Part shown: piece by piece, positions 1 through 12,300 of the stretch
Position numbering within the stretch: position 1 is the first letter of the stretch
Layout: the number at the start of each line of letters is the position of its first letter
NCBI GenBank assembly: GCA_016169945.1
Contig: JADLSH010000127.1
Coordinates: 3,102,501-3,166,500 of the forward strand
Direction: 5' to 3'
DNA: 64,000 nucleotides
DNA from: Trachythela sp. YZ-2020
Taxonomy: Eukaryota > Cnidaria > Anthozoa > Malacalcyonacea > Clavulariidae
Made by a program: the position numbers and the translations under genes
Notes under the pieces: generated by a model
The model's input: only the letters and a program-made list of their open reading frames with translations
The model's database searches: none
What the model was told of the DNA's origin: nothing

Positions 1-345
1 TTTTTACCACAAGCAAGATAGGGACAAGGTAGGTCAAGAAATATGCTTGCCCTAAATATAAAATTTGCTTGCCACTAGATTCTATTGATCTTCACCACAC
101 GTACTGTACATGACAGGAATAAATGAGTCGCGAAAGGTTACTTCATTCTGGCTAAAGTTTACAGTATTTCTAACACTTAATAACTTGAACTTGCAAAACA
201 TATGAACAGTTCACAGATAATCAAGCTTCAAACTGAACAATACAAAAAGAACGATATTATACACTGTTTTGAGCGGACGTGCATGGATATTGTATGATTG
301 TCTCAAGTATTCGTTCTCATAATGGTCATGTATTTTCCCCGACAG

Positions 346-3300
346 ATTCCTCGAGTATGGATGGTTCTTCAGAAGCTTCAGACTCTCCTGCGTCTGTTAG
401 AAAGAGAAAAAACTTAAGCCTTGTAAGTATTAATAGCCCGTTTCCCACTTGAACAGTATCGTAACGAAACGTAGCGTATTTCCTGAGCACTCGGCTTGAA
501 CTAATGACTTCAACACAAAAGGAAATACTACGGTATTTACGATACGATTGAATTGGAAATTGGTTTAAAACATTTGAACCTATCGATAGAGTGTTATTTA
601 CTTAATTGAATCTCGTATACATTATTCAGTAATGATTAAGATATATTATTAGACAAATCTTATAGTAAATTTCCACGCAGATCAGCTTTTTGTATCTTAT
701 TTCTTCGCGTTTCCCTGATTAGCCTGACACTAAAACATAATTTCCCAACGGTTACTATGAACGCGATTTATATTTGAGGTTTTTTAATTTAACGATCGGC
801 ATCCGCAGTATTTTATCATAATCGCGGATTAATTTTACGCTTGCGTAGATCGTCATTTACGTAATTCTTTATAATATTATTCGCTGCAATTCAAAAGCCA
901 ATAACCATTCGCTTTAAGTATCCTGCGATAATGCATGCAGCCAATATGTTAATATGCAGTCATGGATACAAGGCATATATCATTCTATTTCTCGTTTTAC
1001 CGTGTCTGCATTGATTTACAGTAGTTTATCCAATTTGAATCCTGCAAAATCCTATACATTCAATGCTCGCGTGACTGCAAAAAGCTAAGAATTGTGCTGC
1101 TGTTCCGTGCCAAATAAATTCAATGGTTATAGCAAAACCGAAATGGAAATTTTCTGCCGATGAAAATTGAACATTACATTAGCTTTTTATATTGAGATTG
1201 GGAAATATAGGTATAATTAGTAAATTGGTCGTCAATTTCTTGCAACACAATTCATTCACAAGGCCAAGGAATATTGCAATAAGACTTTATTCAAAACGTG
1301 GATGGGAAATTTTTAAGTTTTAACTTTTAAGCCAGGTAAGGTTTAGTGAGATTAAATGAATGTGAAAATACTGTACTGTCTTATTCAAAAGATTATCATT
1401 TCAAGTTATTTCAATTTCACCTCCTAAATCTGTCAGACTGCTTCTACGGATATTATTGACGAGTGAAAGTCGATTTCGTTTAGTGAAATTTTGCAACATT
1501 TACCATCGATTCACCAATCGACTTAATCTTCAAATCTCTTAAATTGAAAATTGAAAACTAGTCATGAAGAATGAAGTGTGAAGAATATTTCAAACGTTTG
1601 ACAAATACAACGGCAACAATGTTATGTTCATTGACAATATTTTTACTCAATATTTTTAAAACAAAGATGACTTCAAGACGATAAAATATATTCTCTAGAG
1701 CATTCTAGCACGCCGTTGTTGTTCAAACTACTTCGTTATAAGAAACGTTCGTTAACGTTTTCTTTTGTGCCAATAATATCATTAGTTCTGCTCGAGTGCA
1801 CGTTCGCTGTCAACCAGCGTCTGTTCTTGTGTGGTGATGTGGCGGTTTTAACTATATGGACTGCTCGCAAACCCATTTCTTATATTTTCTGTTTGAAAAT
1901 ATGGGTCTACGAGCAGGCTAGTCTTATTTTGCCGAACGCCCTTATACCTATATAAAAGGAAAAAAATTCTGGGTTTTTTTTCGGTCGACATATACATGAA
2001 TCAGTAATTATACTGCAATGTACTTTTCAGCCAGGGTCCTATTATTCATCCAAATTGATCGAAGAGATAGTTCAACTATCAATGGACCCAGACGATGATT
2101 TAACCGATGGTCCAGGTCCCGCTCATAAGTTCCTACCTATCAGTGGACCAGCTTCCTCGCGAGGCAAAGGCGATGGGCAGGAATCAACAGATTATAAAGA
2201 GTCAAGCAATGTGATTTCTAACAATAATTATGATAGTGGTCCCCGTGATATTCCTGATGGATTCGAACTGCATGTAGTTCATATTGATAAAGACTTGGAT
2301 GACTCTTTGGGTATCTCGTTGATTCCTTGTGCAGGTGACTACTTGAAAGGTCATTTTAAGGTAGGTTGATTGTGGCTCAGCAATCGTTTTTCGTGAAAAA
2401 TTGAACGGCATTGTGCGAGCGCTGGGAATCTTTTCTATCCGAGAGCTCTTTTATTAATATGTAGAATCGTGCAGCGTTCGAGGAAGTAAAATATGAGAGT
2501 TAATGAGAGTTGCAAATCTCGCTCAAGTCGCGTTTGACCACCAACTCTCATCAACTCTCATCAACTTTGAGCTGGTTCAAATTTTGATGAGAGTTTTGCT
2601 CGTTTGACCGGTCGCGAGAGTTGCATAAGAATTTTAAACAAACATAGTCAGACCAGTGTTTTGCACTTTCTATAAGACTTAGCTTAAAAAAATGACTGCG
2701 TCTATAACAAGAAAAGCTAAGAAGGAAATTTAAACACTTTGTTTACCAAAATTTTAGAATTATTCTCAGGGCTCCGTTTTGCGCGCTAAATTATTTCTGT
2801 CGCGACTCTCATGCAACTCTTGTTCTCGTTTGACCGGGGTTTTAAGGTCATAATTTTTACTACTTCATAAAGAACTATAGACTATGCATAAGACAGGAAG
2901 ACAAGCAATGGAAAGTCAGATAAAAAAGTTATTGTCATGATCGAGGTCGTGATAGTTTTAACAAGAGAATCTAGTCATCAGCAATAGTTTAGTTGCTTTC
3001 AACATCGCTTGACTTTTCTATTATGTACGTGGTGACTTATTTCAGTTCGTCAGTTCGTCAAAAGTATTCCACTAGACGAGACATCTCGGTAACCGACGTC
3101 GCACTGGACCAATGATTGCATGTTATTTCCTAGCGAGAACCCACCGCGAAGGAAATGTTTTAATTCGCACGAAACTTAACTGTCATGCGAAAAAATATTC
3201 TAGCATTTCACTAAGTTTTCAACTTTTTGCAGATACGGCGATTATTATCGGGTAGCGTGTGCGACAGAACTGGCAATCTTTTCGTTGGAGATTGTCTTGT

Positions 3301-6300
3301 CTCGGTAAACGACGAAGACCTGAGGGAATTATCTCATACGGCTGTTCTACAGGAACTCAAGAAACCTCGAACACACATAACTTTAGCTGTATTGAGGGAG
3401 AAATCACTGAGCCAGTCTAAAACACCTTTGGAGAATGTTCTTTCAGGGGAAACAACTTCTCATGTCGGATCTGCGCAATTTCACATGTCCAAGAATCTTC
3501 AACAATCTAGGAGCTCACCCCTACCTGCTGATATGCCTCCCCCGCTCCCTTCATCCTCCCCACCTCCCCTGTCCGATGAGGAGCATCAAACATACAAGCA
3601 AGATGAACTGGACTCTCTACTTGCTGAAACACTGGAACGCGATCCTACATTCACATCTCCAGGAAGTCGATTCCAACCCTCAAAAGAGTCAACTGGCAAA
3701 CATAGCCCTTCACCGACACTTGCGATAAGCCGTCCTAGAGACCAAGCATTTGTACCACAACCCAAGGGGAGGACCCCTGGTTTCAGCGATCATGGATTTT
3801 CCCCACCGCCCTTAGTAAACCTAGAAGGTAGGTCTTCTCATAAAGATACAAAAATGGAAGCAAATGTTCTTACATATATTTCCCCACCTCCAAATATCAT
3901 AGAGCCCACTATCGACCCAGGTGTTCAAGGTAGCATCCCATCTCCTGCGATAAAGAACGAAGTGACATCAAAGCCTGCAGGTAACTTCAGACACAGCTTC
4001 TCTTCTACCCCCTCCTTTTGTATACGTCGAAGATGACCAGCCTGGAGATTTTCAAAGACAGCCATCTTTTAGCAAGTACATTCTTCAACCCCCACCAATG
4101 GTTGAAGATGAGGCCTCAGTCTCTATAATTATCGAACAGACCAAGGTCCCACCTCCATCATTGGCCCTTAATAATAATGATTATTCAAAGGGAGACACGC
4201 GAGATTGCACCTTAGAAACTGTTCATTCTTTTATGGTACCCCCACCTTCAGTACCAGCCCAGGATATATTCCCTACCCCTCCAAATTCACCGCCGAAGGT
4301 TGGTACCTCATCAGTGTCTTACACCCATTCACCTGTCCCTTCTATATCTAGTGATCCGCATCAAACCACACCTTCCCCTCCGGAATACGACGAAGACCAA
4401 AACGAACCCACGTTACAGATAGTTTCCCCGCCTCCTTCAGAGATTGTACACCTGGAGTCATTTCCATCAATTGTACCACCACCCCCAGAAGACCCGTTCC
4501 CAACCACCGCTCCTCCAACCTTACCCTATGCAAAGAACACCCCCGAGTCTCATTTTGAAGGCGTCCCTCCTTCTGTATCTGTGATGGGCTCAGTTTCAAA
4601 TACCACAACACGATCAAGTATTTCAACCTTTGCGGAGGCCGTTTGTCCATCATTTCCCAACAAGAGCTCTACTTCTACAGACTTCACCGTGGTTCCTCTA
4701 CCTCCTAAACACCATTCTGTACCTTCAACCTCACATTTTGTTATGCCCCCACCTCCATCGTTTGTCCCACCCCCGCCTAGAAACCCAATATCACCCAATT
4801 CCTCCTTCACAACACTTTCAAAATCCATTGCCCCTGCCACTAGTGAATCACCCACAATACTCGCATCATCTTTAGATATCTGCCCACCTCCCCCACCCCT
4901 CGCCAAACCTACAGACCAAACGCAAACCTTATCAAGCCCTCTGACATCTCTTTACCCCACACAACAAACCAACTCCAAGGTGCCTAAACCCTCGTCCCTG
5001 GTTAATCCATTGCCCTTCGCTATACACCCTGCCCAAACACAAACTTCATCACCCCCTCCTTCCCATCAACCCTACTCAAAAGTACACAAACTCTCTCCTC
5101 TCGCTTCGCCACCAAACCGCTATCCCCATGTAGAAGCACAAATAATTGATTCACAACCCCCCGTCCCACAGCCCGAACCAGAAATACCGGTACCACAAGT
5201 TGCCCAACCAGAAAGACCGACAAATCGCGTCTCGCCATCAAACTCGGCGATTTGTTTGCTTGATGAAATTTTGGAGTCGCAAGAGGCAGATAACACCTCG
5301 TCTTCGTCAGATGCAAAATCTGTAGATATGACTACGGTCAATGTTATTGAATCTAAAGTGACCACCGAAGCATTGCGGGCGCCGAAATCGTACCCTACAG
5401 ATGAGGTAAGCACCGAGTCAGCGGAGTTACCGTGTGAAAACGTTCATGGCTCTAAGTCTTCGTTGTTATCGGATATGATAGTCGGGCAACGCTCTGAAGA
5501 GTTCCCATTCATGATCGAATACCAGCTGAAGAAATCCAAAGGACTGGGAATGAAAGTTAGTTCTTCGGCTGATGGTCGGATTGTTATCGTGGAGCTGTCG
5601 GCAAATGGAGTTTTAAAGAAAGACGGGAGGATAAGGTAGTTTGATTTGATACTCCATTACTCAACTGAATATAGAGCTAAGATTTTAAAGTAGAGTTTAT
5701 ACTAAATCCTGGTTTTCATTTAGTCGTAACTGTCGTGAACACATCAAGGTGGCCGATGTAATAGAATGCCGATATATCTTTGCAATCATTAGAGATACAG
5801 ACTATTTCACATCGTCGAACATGACTTTGTTATGACGGTTACGACCAAGTGGAAGCCAGGCTTAAATGGTCCGATTAATAGTCGAGACGAATCATCCGTC
5901 AAGAAGCTTCATCTGTTTGACGGATCCATCTTTAGGGCCTGTTTATATGATCCCGTCTAGGCGGGACGGGACGTTCTCATCCCGTCTGGCCGGGACACTC
6001 GCCTAAGCGGGATGGCGTGTTTATATGGAGAAAATACATTGCCGGCAGTTAAGTGCTTGACGTCATATTGTCTTGCAGAAAAGGGATTTACGCGTGCTCA
6101 GAAGAAAAGTTCATCCCGCCTGGCCGGGATAGAGTGTTTATATGGGAATTTTTCGTCCCGGCTAGGCGGGGTCCCGGCAACAGACGCCGGGATCCCGTCT
6201 AGGCGGGATAGAAGCGGGATCATATAAACACTCAATAGAGTTTATATTACAAGCGGGATCTCGGCAACTGTCCCGTCCCGCCTAGCCGGGATCATATAAA

Positions 6301-9300
6301 CAGGCCCTTAGAAAAGATCGGACCATTGTCATTTATTGTCCAAATGTCCATTCGTAAAACAAACGAGCCAAACCAATCTTGTTCATGTAGGTTCCCATTT
6401 GGTTGGCATATTTTTCTAAGTTTCTTTTCTCCACTCATCACTCTAGGGTGGACGACTACTTGATTGCAATCAACGACATTTATGTGTCCGACTGTCCACT
6501 TGACGAAGTCAACAACATCATTAAACACGTCAAGAAAGGCGCTGTCAGATTGGTCGCAGAATCGGCTCAAGCGGCCAGCCAGAAACTAGGAAATATAAAC
6601 GAGTCTGGAACAGGTATTGATGTTAGACCCAATGTTAGACCGAGCCGGAGGCAGACTGGTAAAGAGCCACCTCGCGCTATGAGCTGGGAAGGGATTGGAA
6701 ACGAGGATTTTGTTTATGGCGTCCGAAGCGCCTCCGTTCCTCACGGAGGGTATCATGAGACTGGACCAGAGTGTGAAACACGTGACATTAGTTCCGAGTC
6801 ACGTGACATTAACGTTGAGTCACGTGACATTATTACCGAGTCACGTGTTGTTCGAAGGTTCAGACACGTGGACGACGAAGCACGAAGGACTAAGGAGAGA
6901 CCCCGGTCTGAAATCTTGGAAACTAGTAACGACCTTATAGACAAAGATGCTAAGAAAAGAATGAAGAAAAAGGGGTCGGTTAAGGAGAGACTGGGCCGAG
7001 TATTTGGAAGGGATTCTACGAAACCTACAAGAACTTCTCTGAAAATATCCTTACCATTGAACCGAGGTGATAAGTGGAAGAAGTCGCGATCATTGGATAG
7101 GTTAGATACTGATGAGGTTGTTGATTTGTCCAGCGAGATGAGAAGGAGTGATCCAGAGCCTTTTCCGGGCGGTCTTCGATTAAGGACTGGTACTAGCCCG
7201 AGCCTGGAGACTGGTACTAGCGCGAGCCCGAAGACTAATACGAGCATTATTGCTGAAACCGCTAGCCCATCATCGGATGACCAAGCGGGCTCAAGTGACT
7301 CTGTAAGGCAAGAGGGTAGCTCTTCCAGAGCAAAAGTTCGAAGAAAACGAAAATCTCTGTATGAAATACCACCTCCCCCTCCCCCACCGCCCGTGGAAGC
7401 CGAAGGTGGGGAGGATATCCTTAACCTTACCCCTACACAGCCTACAAGATGTTTCTCCAATCCTGATATCATCGCACGAACCCCAGAAGGACATGAACGG
7501 CCTCCGACTAGATCTAAACGAACTTCTCTAACTGATAGCTCTGAAGTGGCTATCCAAAACAGGCAGAATTTGAATACCAGTAGGTCTGAGGGAAATGTTG
7601 TTGAATGTAGCCATTCTCAACAAGTCAGTATTCACTCGCCTAAGGAGAAAGAAATGTCACTCGGTTTTGAAGCGAACCGTGAATTACAAAACAGAGGATA
7701 TACCGCGAACATAAGTAGATCTGAAACCAGTGTAACTGAGTCTAATGATTATGAACAAGCCACAATTCAGGCCTCAAGAGTGACAGAGTTGCAAGTTAGT
7801 TCAGGTGCATTAACAGACCAATCACAGAGTAACAGTGAAGACATACAACCAGCACAATCGATACAATCATCACGGCCTCTCACTTCAAGTGAATCGTATC
7901 CAAACACAGATAGCGATATTTCAAAATCACCCCAAAGAGATACTTGGATTTATCCTGACCAGAATTCGATTTATTCTGCCAAACGTACTGCCTTTCATTC
8001 TACATCCTCATTTGAAACAACAAAACAAAACGTACATAATAGTGATCATGTTACTAGAAGCCAAAGCTATAGTATAAGCCCTGCGCGTGGTCCTACAAGT
8101 GAAGCTGTTATCTCTCCTCTAAAGAGTTCAACATCTGCAACGGTAATACATGCACAGTCTTCGTGTGATAGAATGGGACAACATGATACGATTCATAAAA
8201 AGACACAAGAAGACCACAGATATCAACATGGTTCCCAAGTTTCTCCTGCTGTAACCAGCAACCACTCTAATACACCAAAGAGTAATTCAACGAAGGGAAT
8301 GCCATTCTATTCTCAATCTTCAAATGATATATCTAACCAAAATGAGATCAATGAGAGTTTAACAAGAACACTCAGTGACCCACTACCTGCACCTGTACAT
8401 TATCCTAAGCTACCAAAAGACAACCCATATAATATCATACCCCCACCCCCAGAAAATCTAAGGTATACCCCTCAAAGGATATCGCATTCTCAGTCCGGAT
8501 ATCAGATATCACCGCACACTAGGCAAAGTGAAATTCACCCGACACGGACTTTGAGCGATCCAGTAATGACATGCTTAACCTCTCCAGAAGTACCCAAGAA
8601 ACCTGAAAATCCTTCCAAATCAACAATAGTCTCCAAGCCTGTGAAGCCTAATGTATCTCCGAAACCCTCTCTACCCCCTAAGCCACTCGTATCCCCCAAA
8701 CCTTCACTATCTTCAAAGCGTGTGAGATCACCAGTACATAGCCATACAGACAACAGCAATATAACCGGAATAAACAAGTCGATAAAATTAGAAGAAAGTG
8801 GACTCGCATCACCACCTTCGGGGGTAGGCAAGGGTACTACGGGAAAAGGAGAGATCATTGTTGATAAGTATGTACATGATGAGGATAACGATGACGTGTT
8901 TGTAAAACCCCAAGCTGAGAAGAAATTAGCTGACTCGTACCCAGGCCCCGTGAGAAAGCGTCGTTCGTCCCTACCAGAGGAAGGGATGACGTCATCAAGT
9001 GAAAAAGGGGGTGGTCAGAGCAAACCACGTCCTAAGACAATGATGTTACCTCAAGAAGCCCCAGATGAAGGACTGTTTACAGTTCAGGTTGGTTGAAATA
9101 AGTTCGTTGTTAAGACAAGGAGCTCAGTAATATTATTGCAGCAATACTTTTTCAGACATAACGTAAACTTCTTGTCATGTGCTCTTTATACAAGGACAAT
9201 CACACTGACAACCTGATTAATTTCCTCTCACTCTAGTTGTTAAAGCAGCAGCGCTCTCTTGGTCTGGTAATCACTGGAGGCATCGACACCCCACTGGGTA

Positions 9301-12300
9301 TGCTCTACATCAAGGAAATTCAAGCTGGAATGCCCGCAGACCTTTGTCAGCTGTTACGTGTCGGAGATCAAATTGTCGAGATTAATGGTGTGAACTTATT
9401 GGGGGCCACTCATGGGGAGGCCTTGAGGATTATGCGTACAACTCCACCTCTTGTACAACTGGTTGTGGCAAGACGGAATGATAGGTAGGTGTCTTGTTGT
9501 GTTTAGGGCCTGTTAATAGAGACCTTACGATTTAAGACGGCAACGTGACGACAACGGCTATAAATACAATGAAATTTATAGTATTTTAGAATAGAAATGA
9601 ATAATTAAAATCCCACGGGAGTTTTAGACGTCATCCTCGCTCTGTTTACAACGGTAAACTAGATTTTTTACGTTCTGTGTTTCACGTCACACTCAACCGC
9701 CGAAGTGGTACCTGAGCAAATGGGCTCAGTCCTGAAGTGAAATCTTTCTAAAAAAGCCCCTATCTCAAACTTCCTCCCTCAAACGAATTCAGACAGACGA
9801 TTGATACGACACACAAGTTTTATTGTTTATTTTTTTTTAGGAGTTTGTTTTTTGGCGTCGTCGTTTCGGTTGTTGCCGCTCATCCACAGGTCTCTTCTAA
9901 TATGAGCGCAGCTAACCGGGAAACTCATCTGAGTGAGATCCGCATGTCCTTATAAATTAATGGATATAAAAATCATTATGTGTTCATATGAGAGACGAGC
10001 CCGCCCGGTTAGATGGGATCTCACCTCGCGCTAGGTCATGGGATCTCAGCCAAGTATAGGATAAAATTTTCCATATGAATGCTTCATCTCACCTGACCGG
10101 GGTGGACATTTTTTGCCGATTTTGACGTATTATTGAACCTCATAGTTAGAAATATAGAAATATAGAAAAATAATAATTAATAGACCTAAGCAAAGACTAT
10201 TATTGAATGTCGTAATACAACAACAGTTTGTTCAACCACAACAAAAGATATTTCGAAAGTGCCATGTTTTCAAATTAGATGATATAAAATTAGACGGATA
10301 TTAGATGGGATAGTAAAAACAGTCAAATGAACACAGAAATAATTCAAGGTCCAGTGTTTTTATACAAGAGGAAAGCGGGGAACCCGGAAAAAAACTTGCA
10401 GTGTTTTGTAGAGTGTTTAGACAACTACATGGAATCGAACCCGGAGGTGAAAGACACATGTACTAAGATCTGTGCCATCATTAGCGCAGCTCGCAGACAC
10501 CTTGACATTATATCAATATTTACCTCTTAAAACCAAAAATACGATGCATTTTTGCAGGCACATTTTGAAGTTTTGAATTTTGCTCGCAGGTAGTAAATAA
10601 TATTAATGAGCCCTGCTATTCTCGATATTTTAGGACTGCAGATAGTCTGCATATTGACGAAAGCAAACTAAAGAAATCTTCACCAACGCGAGCTAATGAG
10701 ACTATAATTCGATCTGCAATTGAGAACAGTAAAATCCCTCGAGAGTCATCTAGCGTCGTTCTGAAGACTCCGCCTACGTCGCCTCGTAATAAACAACGGA
10801 AAATCGCTCCGGTTGCTAGCCCTACCGGAGATCGACCGGATCCTGGGAGCTCGGATATCCCGGTATCTTTTATCGGAGGGGAGGAAGAGCCCATTGATGA
10901 GGGACATGTTGAGAAGAAGAGGATAGAGGAGGAAACCAGGTGTAATGTGACGTTAACTAAGGATCCTTACAGTGGGATAGGGATAAGTGTAGCTGGTGGC
11001 AAGGATACTTCGAATGATGACATCACGGTAAGACCATTGAAGAATTAGCCTAACCTACACACCTAAAAATGCTGTTTCAATAACTTGTTATCAATGCTGT
11101 TTCAATAACTTGTTATCAGGATGTGTTCGCACTGCTTCTTCTCAGCTTGTTGACAAGTCGTCAACGGCTTGTTGACAACTTGCTACAAGTTTATTGATTC
11201 AACAATCGTCCTGCAATTCAGCAACTTGTTAACAAGTTGTGAGTGACAACCTTGTAGCAACTTGATAAAATGACAGCATTGTTACAACTTGTTGACAAGC
11301 TTGCTACAAATCTGTTGCGAACACCTCTTGTTGACAAGATGTGAGATTTTTACGATATCAGCTTGACAGACTTGTTACGACCGTTGTTAAATCTCAGTAA
11401 ATTTCCTGAGAGCTTACCCGCTTGAGAACTCAAGCTTGCTATTCTGACGCTGTATTCTGACGCTGCTATCGTTCCCTCTAGATACGCCAAGTTGCGCCAG
11501 GCAGTGTAACCGCGCGTGATGGCCGTGTGAAGGTTGGTGACAAGTTGCTAGCCGTCAACGGTGAATCCTTAAAAGGCATGACCAATCCCCAGGTCCTAGC
11601 CTTCCTGAAACAAACCCCAAACACCGTTACCCTCACGTTATCCCGACCGAAGAAACCTTCGGCAAGCAGTCGTAGTCCGCCGCCTGTCGCAAAGAAACCG
11701 GCCAAACCGACCTTCTTGTTGCCACCAAAAGTGGAACCACCCCCCGTCAAAGAAAAACCCCAGGGTGGTGAGGCCTGGCCGGTGAAGGAGGAGAAACAGC
11801 GAAAAGGACTATGGGGCAGTATAAGCGGGAGTTTACATGGAGGTTTAGTGAAGAAGCACATTGATATAGATATTGGTGAAATTGACCTAGGCGACAGTAG
11901 GTAGGTAGAACTGTATTTGATATAAAGTTAGAAATTATACCCTTACCATACACTGACATTGGACGGCCGTAGCTTTGTAGTCAGAGCTGTGTACCGGAAG
12001 CGCGGGTTCCATTCCTCCTGAGGGGTCTATCCTTGTATTTTTCAAGACTTCTCCCGGTTAGGTCTTAAATATGTTTATAATTTTGGCTTGAAATTGTATT
12101 CGCGGTAAAACCCTTAACAGAACATAAGCTAATACTGACCCTAACTGTAAATCTAACTCTGATCTTAACCGAAAACCCCTGTCAAACGAGGATGAGAGTG
12201 GAAGTTCTCGCTCACGTTTGAACGACGACTCTCGTGAACTCCCATCAACTCCCATCAACTTTGAACTGGTCCAAAATTTGATGAGAGTACGCTACTTGCA

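Noticed and set aside
1716..1955. 79-codon ORF in PDZ-gene intron 1
   Set aside because: No ATG at its start, no domain, and it does not fit the phase-0 junction between exons 422 and 2031.
6753..7472. 239-codon minus-strand ORF
   Set aside because: Shadow of the PDZ-gene exon; the plus frame continues into PDZ halves on both sides.
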